From: DATGFB01 sp032160545
GTDB lineage: Bacteria; Actinomycetota; Actinomycetes; Mycobacteriales; Jatrophihabitantaceae
Length of the DNA stretch: 25,297 bases
Direction: 5' to 3'
NCBI GenBank assembly: GCA_032160545.1
Contig: JAVHVN010000034.1
Location: 1 to 25,297, forward strand
Positions 9,039 to 16,767 of the stretch are shown here, piece by piece. The position numbers and the translations under genes were made by a program. The notes beneath the pieces are model-generated. The model was given only the letters and a program-made list of their open reading frames with translations, did not search any database and had not been told where the DNA came from. Position 1 is the first letter of the stretch, and every line of letters begins with the position of its first letter.

Positions 9039-10964
9039 TCAGCCCTTGAGGTAGCTGTCTGCCAGGCCGGAACTGACCCGACGGTGGAAGAAGATGACCA
9101 GCAGGATCACTGGCAGAACGGCGACGATTCCGGCGGCCGCCTGATAGGTGTAGGGCGGTTCGCCACCAATGCCCGTAGGCGAGTTGATGTAGCCGATGCG
9201 GCGGGTAATCGTGACGGCGCCGTGGTTCCCGAGAACGACGGCGAACAGGAACTCGTTCCAGACACTGATCAGCAGCAACAGGCCCGTGGCGGCGATTCCG
9301 GAGCTCGCCGCGGGGACGGTGACCCGGACCAGCGTGCCGAGGCGGGAACAACCGTCGATGCGGGCCGACTTCTCGAGCGCTTCGGGAACGTTCTCGAAGA
9401 TGGCTTTGAGCAGCCAGATGGCGAGAGGTAGACAGAACGCGACGTTGGCGATCACCAGACCTTGCACCGTGTCGGTGAGGCCGACGTGGTTGTAGACGAG
9501 AAGGAGCGGGATGGCCAGGACAAGCGCCGGCACCGTGTAGGTGAACATCAACAGGCCGATGATGACGCCCTTGCCACGGATACGAAGCCGTGCCAACGGA
9601 TAGGCCGCGAGCGAGCCAAGGATCAGCGTGACCACCGTCGTGGCGATCGTGACAACGAAGCTGACCTTGAACGACGAAATCCACTCGTGGCTGGTGAACA
9701 GCTCCCGGTAGTGCGTGAAGTCGAGGTGCCAGGTCGGCTTCGGCGGGCTCGAGGTCACCGCGTTCTCGGGCTGAACGCTTGCGATCAAGATCCACAAGGT
9801 CGGGCCGACCGACCAGATCAAGAGCAGCGCGACGCCGATGCCGAGCCCGATCTTGCGCGCCTGCGGAGGCACCCAGCGCCTGCGTGGCTCGCGTTGCACG
9901 TGCGCGACCGGCGCACCCAATGCCCTCGCCAGCAAGGTGGAGGACAACGACTGGAGCTGCATCTCGACGAGTTCGTCGTCGGTGACCTCGACCTTCGGCT
10001 TGCGGTTGCGTCCCAGATAGGCGGCGGCAAGGCTGAAGACGATGATCACGGTCATGAGGAACAGCGCGAGCATGGCGGAGTAGCCGAGACTGAGGTTGTT
10101 GAACGCCGCGTTGTAGATGTAGTACGCGACCGTGGTGGTCTCCAGGCCAGGGCCGCCGCGGGTGAGCTGGAACAGCAGATCGAACACCTGCAGCGAGATG
10201 ATGATTTGCAGGATGGTCGAGATGAACAAGGTGGTCCGAATCGCCGGCAGGGTCACCGCCCGGAAGGCCTGCAGCCCGGTGGCGCCGTCCATGGCGGCAG
10301 CCCGGTAGAGCGAGTTGGGGATCGACTTCAGCGCACCCAACATGATCAGGGCCAGCAGCGGCGCCGATCTCCACGCCGTCGCCAGGATCGCGATGCCGAA
10401 CGCCTTGCCCGGATCCTGCAGCCACGCCACGGGTCCGTGGACGATGCCCATGCCTCGCAGCAGGCTGGTGATGATGCCGAAGCTCGGCTGGAACATGAAA
10501 CGCCAGAAGAATCCGGTGACAATCGGAGCGATCGCCCATGGCAGCAGCAACGCCACCGACAGCACCGCGGAATACCTGCTCTTGGCCTTGTTCATGAGCA
10601 ACGCCGTTGCCAGCGCGAGCGGGACGGTGAGCGCGGTCGTGCCGATCGCGAAAAACATCGTTCGCGGGATCGACGCGGTGAAGTTCGAGTCGGCCACCAG
10701 CCGGTGGAAGTTCTTCAGCGCAACGTAGCGGTTCGGGCCCTCGCGTAGCAGCTCGATGCGGAACAGGCTCATCCCGAAGACGGCGGCGATGGGCGGCACC
10801 GCGACGAGCGCGACGAGCAGGCCCGCGGGCAGGAACAGCAGTGCGGCGAACTTGCGCTCGCTCAGGTAGTCGATACGCCGGGCGATGCGGCCGGGGAGCC
10901 GGCGGCGGGGCAGGACGGGAGGAACGGGGGCGACCCGATCCAGCGTGTCGGCTGCTGCGCCCAC
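9039..10964 (-). CDS. fused two-domain ABC sugar permease (MalF-like + MalG-like in one chain)
   Basis: This 641-residue integral membrane protein contains two complete CUT1 permease halves. The amino half (about 35-318) has the MalF-type helices and the EAA loop at about 222-240 (AAAMDGATGLQAFRAVTLP). A charged linker of about 50 residues (319-370) follows. The carboxyl half (about 371-641) has MalG-type helices, the second EAA loop at about 532-551 (KSARIDGCSRLGTLVRVTVP), and ends in the usual HRRVSSGLADSYLKG. CUT1 permeases are normally two separate proteins of about 290 residues each. I find no stop in the linker. The GTG at 10964 has AAGGAGG five nt upstream, so I rejected the much longer open frame. 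An internal ATG at 9962 (Met335) might allow separate synthesis of the second half. It is the first gene of the leftward operon. Confidence 0.9.
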   Translation of the reverse strand: MGAAADTLDRVAPVPPVLPRRRLPGRIARRIDYLSERKFAALLFLPAGLLVALVAVPPIAAVFGMSLFRIELLREGPNRYVALKNFHRLVADSNFTASIPRTMFFAIGTTALTVPLALATALLMNKAKSRYSAVLSVALLLPWAIAPIVTGFFWRFMFQPSFGIITSLLRGMGIVHGPVAWLQDPGKAFGIAILATAWRSAPLLALIMLGALKSIPNSLYRAAAMDGATGLQAFRAVTLPAIRTTLFISTILQIIISLQVFDLLFQLTRGGPGLETTTVAYYIYNAAFNNLSLGYSAMLALFLMTVIIVFSLAAAYLGRNRKPKVEVTDDELVEMQLQSLSSTLLARALGAPVAHVQREPRRRWVPPQARKIGLGIGVALLLIWSVGPTLWILIASVQPENAVTSSPPKPTWHLDFTHYRELFTSHEWISSFKVSFVVTIATTVVTLILGSLAAYPLARLRIRGKGVIIGLLMFTYTVPALVLAIPLLLVYNHVGLTDTVQGLVIANVAFCLPLAIWLLKAIFENVPEALEKSARIDGCSRLGTLVRVTVPAASSGIAATGLLLLISVWNEFLFAVVLGNHGAVTITRRIGYINSPTGIGGEPPYTYQAAAGIVAVLPVILLVIFFHRRVSSGLADSYLKG

Positions 10965-10969
10965 ACCGT

Positions 10970-10976
10970 CCTCCTT
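10970..10976 (-). promoter_or_regulatory. strong ribosome-binding site deciding the permease start
   Basis: AAGGAGG on the minus strand, five nt before GTG 10964. It rules out the upstream in-frame extension of about 120 codons, which has no permease homology and crosses the divergent promoter region. Confidence 0.75.
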
Positions 10977-11040
10977 GTGCCCGCTACGCGCTGACTGCGC
11001 CGGCTGGTGGGTTCCGCCCCCGGCGGCAAGGTGGCAGCAG

Positions 11041-11068
11041 TCTGTAGCCATTGCGGACAGCGTGTCAA
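11041..11068 (-). promoter_or_regulatory. predicted promoter of the leftward transporter operon
   Basis: On the minus strand TTGACA (11068-11063) is followed after 16 nt by TACAGA (11046-11041). The -35 hexamer is perfect and the -10 is moderate. The start point would be near 11034, leaving a leader of about 70 nt before GTG 10964. The ten bases around this -35 (GCCTGTTGAC on the minus strand) also occur around the predicted -35 of the aminotransferase operon at 21682-21691. Confidence 0.45.
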
Positions 11069-11147
11069 CAGGCGACACCGGCGTTTCATTTTGGCGTTCA
11101 AGCCAGCGGTCGGAGCCACGGCGTACGGAGCGCCGGGTTGTTGACAC
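11062..11147. repeat. 9-bp perfect inverted repeat pairing the two divergent -35 boxes
   Basis: GTGTCAACA at 11062-11070 is exactly complementary to TGTTGACAC at 11139-11147. Each arm contains a TTGACA -35 hexamer, one per strand, so the two promoters face away from each other. A second pair of mirrored words, GTTTCATT (11083-11090) and AATGAAAC (11201-11208), lies in the same region. Confidence 0.6.
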
Positions 11148-11176
11148 TTCTCGGAACCCGTCGAGATACTGTTCCA
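11141..11176 (+). promoter_or_regulatory. predicted promoter of the aldolase operon with overlapping GTTCCA operator half-site
   Basis: TTGACA (11141-11146), an 18-nt spacer, then GATACT (11165-11170). GTTCCA (11171-11176) follows immediately, on the expected start point near 11177. A repressor bound there would block initiation. The leader to ATG 11240 would be about 63 nt. Confidence 0.5.
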
Positions 11177-11239
11177 CGCAATAACATGTGCGTCTCGCAG
11201 AATGAAACTGTCGAGCGTCTTCAAGGAGCCGCAAGCGCC

Positions 11240-12247
11240 ATGACGACATCAGTTGCCGGCTCCAGGAATGCAGGGGCCGGGCGCACCCCGCTGCCGAATC
11301 CCGGCGTGCTCGTGCCGATCGTGACGCCACTGCTTCCGAGCGGCGTGCCGGACCTCGAGTCCTTCGATCGCCTCATCGACTTCGGTCTGGCGGCCGGTAT
11401 CGACGGCTTCCTCGTGCTCGGTTCGTCCGGCGAGGCGGTGGCTCTCAGCGCCGAGGAGCGTTATCAAGTTGCAACGCGGGCGAAAGCCCATTGCGGCGGC
11501 CGCGCCCACCTCATGTTCGGGGTCGTCGCGCACGGAACGAAAGACGCCGGGGCCGACGCCGAGCGGCTCGACGGCATCGGGCCGGACAGCCTGCTGCTGA
11601 CGGCGCCGGGCGGTTTCGCCATGTCGCAGAAGGAGATCGCCGGGCACTTCCGAGCGATCGCGGCGCGGGTCGACACCCCTGTCGTCGCGTACGAAGTACC
11701 GACGCGGGTGGGGGTCTCACTGTCGGCCGAGCTCATGGCCGAACTCGGCACCGACGGCACGGTCGTCGGCGTCAAGGACTCGTCCGGGGACCTCGTCCGC
11801 GGACGGGCGATCTCGGAAGCCACCCGGCATCTACCCGGGTTCGTCCGGTACACCGGATGCGAGCAGTGCATCGACGGCGCGATGATCGGCGGCTACAACG
11901 GCGCGATAGCCGGCTTGGCCAACGTGTTCCCCGAATTCCATGTCGAACTCATGCGGCGACTGACGTCCGGAGACTGGGTCGGCGCGTCAGCCGTGCAAGG
12001 CATGATCATGCGCCTGCTGGATCTTTACTTCCACCCGCTCGAGTACGCAAGCTTCTCGGCGCAGTTCTTCGCGGTGGTCAAGGAGGCACTCGTGCAACGC
12101 GGAGTCATCGCGCACGGAACGACCAGCCCGCCGCTCATCCAGAGCGACGAGTCGGTACGCCAGCACGTGCGCAAGATCCTCGACCTCAGTACGGAGCTCG
12201 CGGCACAGCTGCACGCGAGCCGCGTGGCGGCTGTACCGCGCGAGTGA
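11240..12247 (+). CDS. dihydrodipicolinate synthase / N-acetylneuraminate lyase family aldolase
   Basis: This 335-residue class-I aldolase forms a Schiff base with pyruvate or another 2-oxo acid. It shows the family loop GSSGE (61-65, where DapA has GTTGE), the catalytic tyrosine Tyr151 in AYEVPTR, and the Schiff-base lysine Lys179 in GVKDSSGD. The substrate could be a 2-keto-3-deoxy sugar acid, a nonulosonate or a dipicolinate-type compound; sequence does not decide. A lone DapA for lysine synthesis is unlikely in this catabolic setting. I chose ATG 11240 (AAGGAG at 11223-11228, rather far at 11 nt). An in-frame ATG at 11186 would add 18 residues but has no ribosome-binding site. It is the first gene of the rightward operon, and its stop overlaps the amidohydrolase start (TGATG). 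Confidence 0.9.
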   Translation: MTTSVAGSRNAGAGRTPLPNPGVLVPIVTPLLPSGVPDLESFDRLIDFGLAAGIDGFLVLGSSGEAVALSAEERYQVATRAKAHCGGRAHLMFGVVAHGTKDAGADAERLDGIGPDSLLLTAPGGFAMSQKEIAGHFRAIAARVDTPVVAYEVPTRVGVSLSAELMAELGTDGTVVGVKDSSGDLVRGRAISEATRHLPGFVRYTGCEQCIDGAMIGGYNGAIAGLANVFPEFHVELMRRLTSGDWVGASAVQGMIMRLLDLYFHPLEYASFSAQFFAVVKEALVQRGVIAHGTTSPPLIQSDESVRQHVRKILDLSTELAAQLHASRVAAVPRE

Positions 12248-13179
12248 TGCGGCGTCACGATCTCGGCGGTGGGCACGCACTCGAGATCCATGAGTTCGGC
12301 TCCGGTGACGGTCCCACCCTGGCCGTGCTCGGCGGCGTCCACGGTGACGAGCTCGAAGGAGTCGTCGCCGCGCGGATGTTCGCTGCACACCTTCGCGCGC
12401 TGCCGGCCGACGCGCTCAGAGGTCGTGTCAGGGTGGTGCCGGTGAGCAACCCGATCGCATTCGCTGCGCGGGAACGGACGACGCCGGGTGACGGTGCCAA
12501 CCTCGCGCGCACGTTTCCCGGTCGGGCGGACGGGACGCTCACCGAACGGATCGCGCACATGCTGACGTCCGCGGTGATCGCGGAAGCCGACCTGCTCGTG
12601 GACCTGCATTCAGCCGGCGCGAAGTACGAGATGCCGGTATTTGCGGGCTTCGTGTCGGACGCTCCGACCGCCCCGCGGTCCGGCGCGGCCACGTACGCCT
12701 TCGGCGCGCCGCTGGTGTGGGAACACATCGGTACCGGCCCGGGGCGCAGCATGTCTGCCGCCGAGGAACTCGGCGTCGCGTCGATGTACGTCGAAGGAAG
12801 CGGCGGGGGCGGCCTGATCGGTCGCGATCTCGATGTCTACACCGACGGACTGCAGCGGTTGCTCGCGTGGCTCAACATCGCGACGCCGACAGCCGACGAA
12901 CCGCGTGCGCCCCTGGTCTTGCGTGGCGACGACGGCGACGTCGACGAGTCCTTGGCATGCTCCGTCGCCGGCTACTGCATCACCCGGGTGCGAGCCGGCG
13001 ACGCCGTGCGGCCCGACCAGCTGCTCGCGGACATCGTGGACGACGACGGCGCGATCGTGGAACAGATCCGCAGCCCGCGCCCCGGCACCGTGATGATGCT
13101 CCGGCGCCGGGCGGAGGTCGGACCGGGCGACGGAATCGCCATGCTCGGCCCCATACCCGAACCCGGGGGCATGCGATGA
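12247..13179 (+). CDS. succinylglutamate desuccinylase / aspartoacylase family zinc amidohydrolase
   Basis: This 310-residue protein of the M14-like AstE/AspA family removes acyl groups from amino compounds. Zinc ligands are visible as His32 and Glu35 in GVHGDELEG and His121 in VDLHSAG. The RTTPGDGANLARTFPG segment (about 77-92) carries the substrate-carboxylate signature, and Glu183 in YVEGSGGGG is the likely general base. A C-terminal beta-sandwich (about 225-305) ends in SPRPGTVMML and PGDGIAMLG, as in DoeB/AspA-like members. The start is ATG 12247, overlapping the aldolase TGA; GTG three bases earlier is equally possible. The context suggests deacylation or deamidation of an N-acyl pathway intermediate, which is inference. 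Confidence 0.88.
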   Translation: MRRHDLGGGHALEIHEFGSGDGPTLAVLGGVHGDELEGVVAARMFAAHLRALPADALRGRVRVVPVSNPIAFAARERTTPGDGANLARTFPGRADGTLTERIAHMLTSAVIAEADLLVDLHSAGAKYEMPVFAGFVSDAPTAPRSGAATYAFGAPLVWEHIGTGPGRSMSAAEELGVASMYVEGSGGGGLIGRDLDVYTDGLQRLLAWLNIATPTADEPRAPLVLRGDDGDVDESLACSVAGYCITRVRAGDAVRPDQLLADIVDDDGAIVEQIRSPRPGTVMMLRRRAEVGPGDGIAMLGPIPEPGGMR

Positions 13180-13189
13180 AGGTGCCGAC

Positions 13190-13963
13190 ATGACGGGTTC
13201 ACTGGCCGGACGGGTGGCGCTCGTCACCGGTGGCGGCACGGGCATCGGGGCCGCGATCACCGCCCACCTGGCGGATGCCGGCGCCGCGGTCGTTCTCGGG
13301 CAATCGACGCAGTCCAAGGCCGATGCGGCGGCCGCCGCCCTTGCCTCGAACGGCCGGCTGGTCAGTGGCGTCGGCGCGGAGCTCGGCAGCGCCCAGGGTT
13401 GCCGCGACATCGTGGCGACGGTGCTGCAGCGACACGGGCGCATCGACCTCCTGGTCAACAACGCCGGGGTCACCGGTCCGCCCGCGACCGGCGCATTTCT
13501 CGATTTCAGCGACGAGCACCTCGACCGAGTCATCGACGTCAATCTCAAAGCAAGCTTCCGCTGCGGCCGAGAGGCAGCACGTGACATGGCCACCCGCCGC
13601 AGTGGCGTCATCGTGAACGTCTCGTCGGTGGCTGCATATGCCGCACAGATCGATGCGAGCGCCTACGTCGCGTCCAAGGCCGGTCTGGTTGGCCTGACGC
13701 GCGGCATGGCGTTCGAGCTGGCGCCTCTCGGCATTCGCGCCGTATGCGTCGCTCCGGGTGACATCGCCGTCGGCGGTCCGCCGACAGCCGACCCGGCGCC
13801 GCCCGCGCGACGAGCGGATCGGCGATGGTTGCGCGATACACCGCTCGGCAGGCGGGGCACGCCGGACGACGTCGCGTCGGTGGTCGCCTTCCTGTGCTCC
13901 GACTCGGCCGGGTTCGTCACCGGCGAGACGGTCGTCGTCGACGGCGGCTGGCTGTCGTTCTGA
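13190..13963 (+). CDS. SDR family oxidoreductase (1)
   Basis: This 257-residue classical short-chain dehydrogenase has the nucleotide loop TGGGTGIG (13-20), NNAG (90-93), and a complete Ser146-Tyr159-Lys163 catalytic set (NVSSVAAY and SAYVASK). The carboxyl end GFVTGETVVVDGGW is typical of FabG-like sugar or polyol dehydrogenases. The second position is not an acidic-only Rossmann pattern I can use to choose NAD over NADP. The ATG at 13190 is ten nt after the amidohydrolase stop, with AAGGTG between. A probable role is oxidation or reduction of a hydroxyl/keto group on the pathway intermediate. Confidence 0.93.
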   Translation: MTGSLAGRVALVTGGGTGIGAAITAHLADAGAAVVLGQSTQSKADAAAAALASNGRLVSGVGAELGSAQGCRDIVATVLQRHGRIDLLVNNAGVTGPPATGAFLDFSDEHLDRVIDVNLKASFRCGREAARDMATRRSGVIVNVSSVAAYAAQIDASAYVASKAGLVGLTRGMAFELAPLGIRAVCVAPGDIAVGGPPTADPAPPARRADRRWLRDTPLGRRGTPDDVASVVAFLCSDSAGFVTGETVVVDGGWLSF

Positions 13964-13997
13964 TCCCCCTTCCACACCACGTCCGGAGCTGATGGCG

Positions 13998-15053
13998 ATG
14001 CGCGTTCTGCAGATCGGTGGCGGCTCGATGGGCACCCGCCGCATGCGTGACCTCCACGAGCTGCCACACGGAACCGACCCGATCACGATCCAACTGCTCG
14101 ATGCGCGCGATGACCGCCGCGCTGCCGCCGCCGAGCGGTTCGGCGTGCGCGGGGTCGCCACCATGGCGGAGGCGCTCGCGTTCGAGCCGGATGTCTTCGT
14201 GATCTCCACGCCCCCGCACCTGCACCAGGAATTCGTCACGGTCGCCCTGGACCTCGGCAAGCACGTGTTCTGCGAAGCCGACATCTGGCCGTTCGATGCG
14301 GCAGCGGTCCACCGCGCCCAGGCGCAGCATCCCGGTTTGATCGCCGCGCCGTCGGCAACCCTGCGGTTCCAGCCGGTGATCCGCGAGGTCGCACGCATTG
14401 TGGCCGCGGAGCTCGGCACCCTGCACGCGTTCGGCTACGTCCTGTCCGTGGATGCGCCCGGCTGGCATCCGGGCGAAGGCGCCGAGTACTACGCCAGGCA
14501 CCGGCCGACGGCGCCGGCTCGCGAGATGACCGCCTTCGAACTCATCGCCCTGCAGGACCTGTTCGGCCCTGCGGCGACCGTCTCGGGATTGGTCCACAGA
14601 CGCGGATCCCTCGGCACCGACATCGAGGACACGTTCTCGCTGCAGTACCGCACCGAGGCCGGCGCTGCCGGGCAGTTGACCGTGCTGATGGCCCCACCGC
14701 AGGCAGCCCGCCGCGGCTGGGCTGCCGGTGACAACGGCTTGGTCTACTTCGACTTGTTGACCGGGGTCGTCGACCGGCAGCTGCCGGCCCTCGACCTGAC
14801 GGACTCCCGCAAGATCTGTGACTGGGCCGGGACCATCGAGCAGGTCTACCTCGACGAGATCTCCACGTTCGTCTCGGCGACCGAAGGCACCGTCCGGTGG
14901 CCGTACAGCTACAGCGAGTCCGCGCTGGTGTGCGGAACGCTGGCGGCCGCAGAGCTCAGCATGGTGAACGGCAGCATCGAACGCGTTCGGGCGGACCTCG
15001 TGCCGGCCGCGGTACCCGACGCGTATGTCCGGTCCTACGGCACGGCCGGATGA
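13998..15053 (+). CDS. Gfo/Idh/MocA family protein (2) lacking the EKP lysine
   Basis: This 351-residue protein has the family dinucleotide loop QIGGGSMG (5-12) and the STPPHLHQEFVTVALDLGKHVF segment (70-91). The highly conserved Glu-Lys-Pro then reads Glu93-Ala94-Asp95 (CEADIWPF). The missing lysine normally contacts cofactor and substrate and is central to catalysis, so the protein may be catalytically altered, a partner subunit or a binding protein. The rest of the fold, including the region FSLQYRTEAGAAGQLTVLM, looks intact. GGAG at 13985-13988 is nine nt before ATG 13998; an in-frame ATG at 13992 would sit only three nt away, so I prefer 13998. Its stop overlaps the MBL gene (ATGA). Confidence 0.88.
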   Translation: MRVLQIGGGSMGTRRMRDLHELPHGTDPITIQLLDARDDRRAAAAERFGVRGVATMAEALAFEPDVFVISTPPHLHQEFVTVALDLGKHVFCEADIWPFDAAAVHRAQAQHPGLIAAPSATLRFQPVIREVARIVAAELGTLHAFGYVLSVDAPGWHPGEGAEYYARHRPTAPAREMTAFELIALQDLFGPAATVSGLVHRRGSLGTDIEDTFSLQYRTEAGAAGQLTVLMAPPQAARRGWAAGDNGLVYFDLLTGVVDRQLPALDLTDSRKICDWAGTIEQVYLDEISTFVSATEGTVRWPYSYSESALVCGTLAAAELSMVNGSIERVRADLVPAAVPDAYVRSYGTAG

Positions 15054-15790
15054 AGCTGCTTCCCGGTGTCCATCTCGTCGGCAGCGGATGGCTGGGATTC
15101 GGGCTGAGCGATCGACATGATTGCCACGTCTACCTGGTGTCCGACGGTGATGACGCCGTGCTCATCGACGCCGGCGCCGGGGTCGACACCGACGCGATCA
15201 TCCGGCGGATCGAGCAAGCCGGAGTGCCGCCGACGTCGGTGTCGCGCATTCTCGTCACACACGCGCACCCCGACCACTCTGCCGGGGCACGAGAACTCGC
15301 CCGGCGACTCGACGCCCAGGTCCTGGCCGCACCGGTCACCGCCGACATCCTGCGCCGAGGCGACGAGGACGCCGCCGGACTGACCGTCGGGCGCACTGTC
15401 GCCCTCTATCCCGAGTCGGTGCGGCTGCTGCCGACATGGACGGGGATCGTCGACGGCGGCGACACCGTGCCCGTCGGCAGCGTCACCATCCGGGTGATCG
15501 CCACCCCAGGTCATGCCGCCGGTCACCTGTGCTTCGCGATGGACGCCGACGGGCGCCGCGTGCTGTTCTCCGGTGATCTCGTGTTCTCACGGGGACGGGT
15601 CGCCGTGCTGGGGACACCGGACACAAATCTGGCCGAATTGGCGGCCAGCCTGCGGGTCGTCGCATCGCTGCGTCCCGAGGTGCTGCTGCCCGGCCACGGG
15701 GCACTCGTCCTGGACAAGGCCTACGAGCACCTTGCACCGGCGGTCGCCGCCTTCGCCGTGCAGCAGCTTCCGCCGCCGCTACTGCCATGA
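15050..15790 (+). CDS. metallo-beta-lactamase-fold hydrolase, candidate lactonase
   Basis: This 246-residue protein has the complete dinuclear-metal motif set: THAHPDH (70-76, His71, His73, Asp75, His76), PGHAAGH (153-159) with His155, SGD (174-176) with Asp176, and PGHG (214-217) with His216. The architecture matches the glyoxalase-II/quorum-lactonase-like branch of the superfamily rather than true beta-lactamases. No signal peptide is visible, so it is cytoplasmic. It is overlapped by four bases on both sides by Gfo/Idh/MocA genes. Dehydrogenases of that family often oxidise cyclic sugars to lactones, so a sugar-lactone hydrolase role is a reasonable guess but is not shown by the sequence. 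Confidence 0.88.
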   Translation: MKLLPGVHLVGSGWLGFGLSDRHDCHVYLVSDGDDAVLIDAGAGVDTDAIIRRIEQAGVPPTSVSRILVTHAHPDHSAGARELARRLDAQVLAAPVTADILRRGDEDAAGLTVGRTVALYPESVRLLPTWTGIVDGGDTVPVGSVTIRVIATPGHAAGHLCFAMDADGRRVLFSGDLVFSRGRVAVLGTPDTNLAELAASLRVVASLRPEVLLPGHGALVLDKAYEHLAPAVAAFAVQQLPPPLLP

Positions 15791-16767
15791 CAGTCATCGG
15801 CGTCACCGGTGTCGGCTCCATCGGTAGCCGCCACGCGCGAATATTCGGCGACGTGCAAGGCGTGACGGTCGTCGTCCACGACGCCGTGGCAACCCCTGAC
15901 GAGCTGCGTGATCGACTGTGGCGCGACGTGCAGGTCGCGCCGTCGCTGGACGCCATGCTGGACCACCACCTCGACGGGCTCGTGATCGCGTCCCCCGACG
16001 CGACGCACGCCCACGCCGCCCTGCTCGGCTGTGCTCGCGGCGTTGCCGTGCTGCTCGAGAAGCCGATGGCCGACACCGTCGCGGCGGCACGTGACATCGT
16101 GTCGGCGGCGAGTTCCAGCGGCACGCCGGTGCTGGTCGGATACGTCCTCCGGCACATGCGCTGCATGCAGCGTGTCGCGGCCCTGCTGCGCGACGGAGCG
16201 ATCGGCAACCCGCTGTCCTTCCAGGTGATGCTCGGCGCCTACGAGACGCTGCAGGTTGCGCGCACCCGGTTCGATGGGGCCGCCTACGGTGCACTGTTTC
16301 GCGACTACAGCCACGAGTGGGATTACCTGCGATGGTTGCTCGCCCCCGTCAGCGGGGTCTACGCCCTGGCGCGGACGGCCGGTGCCCTCGAGCTGCGCCA
16401 GGACCCTAACCTGGTCGACGCCGTGCTGCGCCTGGAGGACGGCACGACCGGCACCGCGCACCTCGACTACGTGCAAGCTCCGGGGACGCGCCGGTTCACC
16501 GTCGTGGGCGACGCAGGAACGGTGGAGGTCGATGTTGCCCGCGGCGAGATCCGGGTGCGTTGCATCGGTCAGCCCGATCGTGTCGAGACAGCGCCCGAAA
16601 ACCGGAACGACGCCTTCCGCGCTCAGGCCGAGCACTTCCTCGCCGTCGCGAGCCGAGCCCTGCCACCTGCCGTCGACCTGCACGACGGACTGGCAGCCCT
16701 GCACGTCTCGGAGGCGGTGCGCAGTTCGGCTCTGGAGGACCGCTGGACGGACGTCGGGCAGGACTGA
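15787..16767 (+). CDS. Gfo/Idh/MocA family oxidoreductase (3)
   Basis: This 326-residue member has an intact cofactor loop GVGSIGSRHA (8-17) and the conserved EKP (91-93) within VLLEKPMADT. The DYSHEWDYLRWLL stretch (172-184) corresponds to the substrate-site helix with its histidine. The carboxyl domain carries the usual GTTGTAHLDYVQAPGTRRF sheet. It should be an active NAD(P)-dependent sugar or cyclitol dehydrogenase. ATG 15787 overlaps the MBL stop (ATGA). Unlike Gfo/Idh protein 2 in the same operon, it keeps the catalytic lysine, so the two may be an active/inactive pair. Its TGA (16765-16767) directly abuts the stop of the oppositely oriented SDR gene. Confidence 0.92.
   Translation: MTVIGVTGVGSIGSRHARIFGDVQGVTVVVHDAVATPDELRDRLWRDVQVAPSLDAMLDHHLDGLVIASPDATHAHAALLGCARGVAVLLEKPMADTVAAARDIVSAASSSGTPVLVGYVLRHMRCMQRVAALLRDGAIGNPLSFQVMLGAYETLQVARTRFDGAAYGALFRDYSHEWDYLRWLLAPVSGVYALARTAGALELRQDPNLVDAVLRLEDGTTGTAHLDYVQAPGTRRFTVVGDAGTVEVDVARGEIRVRCIGQPDRVETAPENRNDAFRAQAEHFLAVASRALPPAVDLHDGLAALHVSEAVRSSALEDRWTDVGQD

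Noticed and set aside
7640..9049. 469-codon rightward open frame
   Set aside because: It is the antisense shadow of the solute-binding protein, with no recognisable domain or ribosome-binding site.
8965..10539. 524-codon leftward open frame inside the permease gene
   Set aside because: It is a shifted frame of the fused permease with Arg/His-rich translation. The permease frame has clear helices and EAA loops.
10965..11330. 122-codon amino-terminal extension of the permease
   Set aside because: It crosses the predicted divergent promoters and has no homology. The strong AAGGAGG site marks GTG 10964 as the start.
11491..12246. long upstream extension of the amidohydrolase frame
   Set aside because: It overlaps the aldolase gene out of frame and is Arg-rich. 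The amidohydrolase fold starts at ATG 12247.
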